Of a stretch of 64,000 bases of DNA, positions 60,086 to 64,000 are shown in pieces. The position numbers and the translations under genes are program-made. This DNA comes from UBA1413 sp964650525 (lineage in GTDB: Bacteria > Bacteroidota > Bacteroidia > Bacteroidales > Prolixibacteraceae). The stretch spans positions 1 to 64,000 of the forward strand of contig CAZYUA010000017.1 of NCBI GenBank assembly GCA_964650525.1, in the 5' to 3' direction. Within the stretch, counting starts at the first letter, position 1. Each line of letters starts with the position of its first letter. The notes under the pieces were generated by a model, which saw only the letters and a program-made list of their open reading frames with translations, did not search any database and was not told the origin of the DNA.

Positions 60086-62176
60086 TTAATAAATCCCCCA
60101 GAACTTGCGGAAAAACCACTCAAGACTGAGCAACATTAAAAGAACGAAAAAAATCCATTTAAGATTCAGAATATCGTTCAGTAAAGTCTGAAAATAATTA
60201 ACCGGTTTGATGCTGTTGTCCTCTGCGACGGCTCTGACCAGTTCGGAGACATCTTCCCGAAGAAAAAAACGGCCTCCGGTTTCAGCCGACAACTGATATA
60301 AAATACGGTGGTCAGCCCTCAGATCGATTTGTTCCAGATTAACGGGTATGACGGCAAAATTACCGCTTTCAGTAAACGTTTCTGTTCCGATAGCTGTCTG
60401 TGCTGCAAAATGGTACTTTCCCGGAGGGAAAATCCCTGCATCCAGTTTGTAAAAACTACCCGACTGGTCAAAAGTATATTCAAAGTTGTGGCCTGTAGAG
60501 TCGGTGACCGTTATTCCGACTTCAGGTGATGTAATCATTTCATACGCTTTGTTATAAACCTCAGCTGTAAAGGTGACATGGTCGGTCTCCGGAAACACCG
60601 GATTGTAATTGATCATGAAATTGTCATCGTTGGTACGGAGGGCTAGAAATTGTACCAGTTTGTCAATTAGTTCATAGAATTCATCGTGCCCTTCAGACAG
60701 AATATAATTATACATCCTCCACCGCCAGATGCCTTCTCCCATGATAAAACCGGCCTTCCGGCCGTTGTAGGTACCAACAGCTACCAGCGGGCGGGTTGTA
60801 ACAAAATTTTTAATTTTCTGGTAGACCACAGCTGTCAAGCCGGGATCCAGGTTATACTGAGCAAAGGGTACTTTCAGAGGGGGATAACGGGTTAGGTTCT
60901 CCTTAAGTTCATCGCTCAGGGTGAAACTTGTAAAATTGGGGTTAACCGATGGCTGGGCTTCTTCAAAGTCGCCGGCACGGGGTACAATCTCAGCACCTGT
61001 TCCCAGAAGGTTGAACTGAGGAAGAAAAGTCTGCGTTCCTACAATGAAAAGCATGGGGACGCGGGTGCCCCTGATCTGTTCAAACAAAGTTCGTCCGGTT
61101 TGGGAATTTGAAGGTATCTGATTGAATATAAGAAGATTGTAATCGTCAAGAGGAATAGGGTAGGGCTCCCCATAAAAGAGGGAAACCTCGTAATTGATCT
61201 GCTGCTCCAGTGCATTTTTGATCGCACCCGCATCGGGATGCGCACCCTGAGAGAGAATAGCCACCTTTTGCCGGTTGTCAAGAATATTGATAACAAATTG
61301 CATCCGGTTATTCCCCTTGTTTTGCTCGCCCGGCACCTCCGAAACAGCAGCAGTGAATACCTGAAGACCCTGGGAGGTGGCATCCATGGTAAAACTCACA
61401 GGGACAAAAAAGTCAGTCCCTTCTGCCCTGAGGGTTTGGGTATAAAGCGGGTTGCCATTGTGATATATCGAAAACAATACAGACTGGCCTTCCATCCCGG
61501 TCATCCTGATATCGGCTTCAACAGGAAACCGGTTGCCGGTAAAAGCAGTTTTGTTGGTACGAACGGCTGAAATCCGCACGTCCTTAATCACCGTAGTGTC
61601 ACCGGTACCCAAGGTGTAAACAGGCCAAACCAGCCGGCTGATCCTGTTCCGCGGATTCTCCCCCTGGTTAAAACGACCATCGCCAATCAACACCAGGGCT
61701 CCGATATTTTCGTTAAAATGGTTGTTATAAACCGATTCAAGAACCTGACTGTAATCGGTCCGCTTTTCGCTGAAGGTGAGTTCTCCATCCCTCCGGTCCT
61801 GTTCACCGAAAGTATAATAGATCACTTCAAACCGCTGTTCCAATTCATTTCCGATCTGACCGGCCAACGTCGCCAAGCGGCTCCTCTCTTCTTCTCCCCC
61901 TGTGAGTCCGGTCATTGAAACGGAATTGTCAACTGCAAGAATTACCTTTGGAGGTTGTGTAATTCTTTTAACCGTCTTGATCAGGGGAGCGGCAAATAAC
62001 AAGGCGATAAAGAAAACCGTCAGAAAACGCAGCAACATCAGCAACCTCAGCTGAAAATTTGTTAATTCTCGGTTTTCTGCCACCCGGTGGTACTGGATCC
62101 ATACGATCCCTGCAGCCAGGATCAAACTGATCAGCAGGATAAAACCCCACATCCGGTTGTTAAATACAATTTCCAA
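60086..62176 (-). CDS. VWA-domain membrane protein
   Basis: A 696-residue protein. Two N-terminal membrane segments (about 10-27 and 45-65) precede a von Willebrand A domain (about 78-250) with a metal-site DNSVSMTG motif (DxSxS). A long beta-rich region follows, including LLIFNQIPSNSQTGRTLF, that recalls the class I glutamine amidotransferase-like fold of related Bacteroidota proteins. A third membrane segment lies near the C-terminus (LKWIFFVLLMLLSLEWFF). Most of the chain would face the periplasm. It resembles BatA/BatB-like membrane proteins without a MoxR ATPase beside it. Two DUF6340 lipoproteins follow. Confidence 0.8.
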   Translation of the reverse strand: MEIVFNNRMWGFILLISLILAAGIVWIQYHRVAENRELTNFQLRLLMLLRFLTVFFIALLFAAPLIKTVKRITQPPKVILAVDNSVSMTGLTGGEEERSRLATLAGQIGNELEQRFEVIYYTFGEQDRRDGELTFSEKRTDYSQVLESVYNNHFNENIGALVLIGDGRFNQGENPRNRISRLVWPVYTLGTGDTTVIKDVRISAVRTNKTAFTGNRFPVEADIRMTGMEGQSVLFSIYHNGNPLYTQTLRAEGTDFFVPVSFTMDATSQGLQVFTAAVSEVPGEQNKGNNRMQFVINILDNRQKVAILSQGAHPDAGAIKNALEQQINYEVSLFYGEPYPIPLDDYNLLIFNQIPSNSQTGRTLFEQIRGTRVPMLFIVGTQTFLPQFNLLGTGAEIVPRAGDFEEAQPSVNPNFTSFTLSDELKENLTRYPPLKVPFAQYNLDPGLTAVVYQKIKNFVTTRPLVAVGTYNGRKAGFIMGEGIWRWRMYNYILSEGHDEFYELIDKLVQFLALRTNDDNFMINYNPVFPETDHVTFTAEVYNKAYEMITSPEVGITVTDSTGHNFEYTFDQSGSFYKLDAGIFPPGKYHFAAQTAIGTETFTESGNFAVIPVNLEQIDLRADHRILYQLSAETGGRFFLREDVSELVRAVAEDNSIKPVNYFQTLLNDILNLKWIFFVLLMLLSLEWFFRKFWGIY

Positions 62177-62214
62177 TGATGCTCCAATAAATATTTCGTA
62201 AAAATAACAAACAA

Positions 62215-62239
62215 AGCCTGAATCTGGAGATTTCAGGCT
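62215..62239. other. Hairpin upstream of the VWA gene
   Basis: AGCCTGAA (62215-62222) and TTCAGGCT (62232-62239) form an 8 bp helix. Read on the minus strand the helix is followed by a T-rich stretch (TTGTTTGTTATTTTT), so it could end a short leftward transcript before the VWA operon. Confidence 0.45.
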
Positions 62240-62366
62240 ATAATTGCATTCTGTGGATGATCGGATAATAGCCCGGGAGCTTGCTTTTGCCAGCCACTTG
62301 TCGTAGCTTTTTGATGGCTGTTTTGAAATGTCCTTCCGCTATCTTGCACAAACCGGGATCATTCAA
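62238..62366 (-). CDS. Possible 42-residue small protein
   Basis: In the 247 bp between the VWA gene and the divergent M28 peptidase gene, a TTG at 62366 opens a 42-codon leftward frame. Its product would be basic and alpha-helical in look (IAEGHFKTAIKKLRQVAGKS). The frame stays open for some eight more codons upstream. The stop lies in the terminator-like hairpin at 62215-62239. No homologue is recognised and no promoter box was found; it could be a remnant or chance. Confidence 0.2.
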   Translation of the reverse strand: MNDPGLCKIAEGHFKTAIKKLRQVAGKSKLPGYYPIIHRMQL

Positions 62367-62423
62367 CGCATGGACAAGCCATCTGTGTCAATGATGTACT
62401 TTTACAGCGAAAAATTTTGAAAG

Positions 62424-64000
62424 ATGAAGAGAACGTTTAAAATACAGGCATTTACGTTGTTGATAGCCGGATGGGTTGGTTGCACCACCGCTGAAAAATT
62501 ACCTCCTTCGGTAAAAAACCAAATCAGTGAGGATGTGAAAACTTTGTCTTCAACCCGTATGGAAGGAAGGAAAACAGGTGAAACTGGTGATTCTGCGGCA
62601 GCCCGCTACATAAGGGACCGTTTTCAGGGACTGAACCTGGTGCTGCCCTATGACAAGGGGATCCAGCACTTTCCGGTGGTAGCCCGTGTCAGTCTGGGCA
62701 ATAACAACAACTTTTCCGTTAATGGCAAACAACTGGAGTTAAACAGCGATTACCTTCCTTATTCTTTTTCATCCGGAGACATGGTGGGGGCGGACCTGGT
62801 TTTTGCAGGGTATGGTATAGAATTACAATCAGATACGATTCAGTGGCATGACTATGCCAATCTGGATGTAAAGGGGAAATGGGTTGTGCTGCTGAAGGGG
62901 GATCCTGAAATCGACCGGGGTTTCAGTCCTTTTGAACCTTTTTCCGGAGAACGGTCTAAAGTGTTAACAGCCGCTGACCATGGAGCAGCAGGCGTTATTC
63001 TGGTGGCTGGAATCCGCTACAGTAAGGAAGACCGTCTGGACAAACTGGTTTATGATAAAAACAGCAGCATCTTTTCCATTCCGGTTTTCCAGGTTACCCG
63101 CAGGGTGGCAGACGAAATACTGCGGCCGGCGAATACCACAGTTGCCCGGATCGAGGCCAAAATGGATGAGGAAAAACATCCGGCTGGTTTTATCGTCGAA
63201 GGAAGGATTTTGGCAAGAGCAGATATACTTCTGGAAACGGTTACAACATCCAATGTGGTAGCGTATCTGCCAGGTCAGGACCCGTTGCTTCAACGGGAAA
63301 CCATCGTTGTGGGAGCTCACTTTGATCACCTTGGATCCGGCGGCCCAGCCTCTGGTTCAAGACAACCCGATACCCTGGCAATTCATTATGGAGCTGACGA
63401 TAATGCCTCAGGAGTTGGATTAATACTTGAGCTTGCGATGAAAGCTGCAGCAGCCAGGGGAAACCGGCGGAACCTTCTCTTTGCTGCCTTCGGGGCAGAA
63501 GAAATGGGACTGCTTGGTTCCCGGACTCTGGCAGACAACCTGCCCCCTGAATTGGGAAAAACTGTGGCCATGTGTAATTTCGACATGGTGGGAAGACTTG
63601 ACTCCTCCCGTAACCTCAGCATCGGAGGTACCTCCACTTCGGCCGAATCAGAGGAGATCCTGACCCGTCTTAATCCCGGTTTTAAATTGAACCTTTCACC
63701 CGAAGGTACAGGTCCTTCTGATCACGCCTCCTTCTATCTCCGGAATATCCCCGTATTTTTCTTTTCAACCGGGGCACATTACGACTACCATACTACCAGT
63801 GACACCTTCGAAAAAATCAACACGAACGGAATCCGGGAGATTGCAGATTATGCCTGGCAGGTCATCCGGGAAATCGACGAACGCGACACTCCTCTGACCT
63901 TTACGGAAGCTGGCAGTACGAACCAGTCTGCCCGCGGGGCAAGATTCCGGGTGACCCTTGGAATTATGCCCGACTATGCCGGGCAGGAGGGCAAAGGATT
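62424..64000 (+). CDS. M28 family zinc aminopeptidase lipoprotein (partial, 3' end beyond the window)
   Basis: The frame is open from the ATG to the window edge (525 codons so far). A lipobox (GWVGC, Cys20) predicts a lipoprotein. Then come a PA-like insertion (about 110-240), the M28 catalytic domain with metal ligands VVGAHFDHLG (His), GADDNASG (Asp), FGAEEMGLLG (Glu-Glu), FDMVGR (Asp) and DYHTTSDT (His), and the beginning of a probable PDZ domain (RFRVTLGIMPDYAG). It would trim amino-terminal residues from peptides in the periplasm or at the surface. Divergent from the VWA operon. Confidence 0.92.
   Translation, partial: MKRTFKIQAFTLLIAGWVGCTTAEKLPPSVKNQISEDVKTLSSTRMEGRKTGETGDSAAARYIRDRFQGLNLVLPYDKGIQHFPVVARVSLGNNNNFSVNGKQLELNSDYLPYSFSSGDMVGADLVFAGYGIELQSDTIQWHDYANLDVKGKWVVLLKGDPEIDRGFSPFEPFSGERSKVLTAADHGAAGVILVAGIRYSKEDRLDKLVYDKNSSIFSIPVFQVTRRVADEILRPANTTVARIEAKMDEEKHPAGFIVEGRILARADILLETVTTSNVVAYLPGQDPLLQRETIVVGAHFDHLGSGGPASGSRQPDTLAIHYGADDNASGVGLILELAMKAAAARGNRRNLLFAAFGAEEMGLLGSRTLADNLPPELGKTVAMCNFDMVGRLDSSRNLSIGGTSTSAESEEILTRLNPGFKLNLSPEGTGPSDHASFYLRNIPVFFFSTGAHYDYHTTSDTFEKINTNGIREIADYAWQVIREIDERDTPLTFTEAGSTNQSARGARFRVTLGIMPDYAGQEGKG

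Overview
The window is a contiguous, gene-dense stretch of a Bacteroidota chromosome, probably an anaerobic member of the Bacteroidia. The evidence is: a short primary sigma factor (288 aa) and a Rho with a long N-terminal insertion, both typical of the phylum; at least fifteen copies of the Bacteroidota -7 promoter box TAnnTTTG just upstream of genes; type IX secretion (T9SS) type A sorting tails; phylum-restricted families (DUF5606, DUF6340, DUF6913, PG0541-like, GIN/DUF2807, S16 with a long tail); and pyruvate:ferredoxin oxidoreductase plus a 2[4Fe-4S] ferredoxin, which point to anaerobic metabolism. No rRNA, tRNA, CRISPR array, prophage or insertion sequence was recognised.

Layout. 1-6 kb: an OmpA-like porin/anchor, a DnaQ-type exonuclease, DUF5606, an ECF sigma factor, a DJ-1 family protein, and rpe-rpoD. 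6-13 kb: rho, an AAA ATPase with an altered Walker B, and nifJ followed by a strongly structured 3' element. 13-20 kb: a TetR-controlled RND efflux operon (TetR, TolC, adaptor, permease, PG0541-like). 20-24.5 kb: divergent dapL and lysA (lysine/DAP synthesis), an attenuator-like leader, a glycosyltransferase and tsaC. 24.5-31.5 kb: mscL, a GIN-domain protein, rpsP-rimM, a lipoprotein, and a coupled TPR/EamA/ruvC operon. 31.6-38.5 kb: lipA, a lone umuD-like gene, an outer-membrane barrel protein, and the operon ligA-DUF6913-dapA-nspC.

38.7-45.4 kb is the most distinctive part. A cobalamin riboswitch behind a TAnnTTTG promoter controls four translationally overlapping genes: a large T9SS surface protein, a BtuB-type TonB-dependent receptor, a BtuG-like beta-propeller lipoprotein and a DUF4465 protein with a T9SS tail. 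Together they read as a surface B12 capture and import system. 45.5-53.5 kb holds slyD, aroC, DUF134, an esterase, a NUDIX hydrolase, an aminopeptidase P, nth, zupT and ferredoxin. 53.5-64 kb holds a second structured element, secA, lgt, a three-gene envelope operon (VWA membrane protein and two DUF6340 lipoproteins), and an M28 peptidase cut by the window edge.

The main unexplained signals are non-coding: multi-hairpin elements closed by 13-14 bp helices and ending in T-tracts, directly downstream of nifJ and of ferredoxin; a leader before the glycosyltransferase with two mutually exclusive helices; and a pair of nested 8 bp helices before an uncharacterised gene at 47.9 kb. Starts of several genes were moved downstream of the apparent longest frame because a promoter box lies inside the longer frame.
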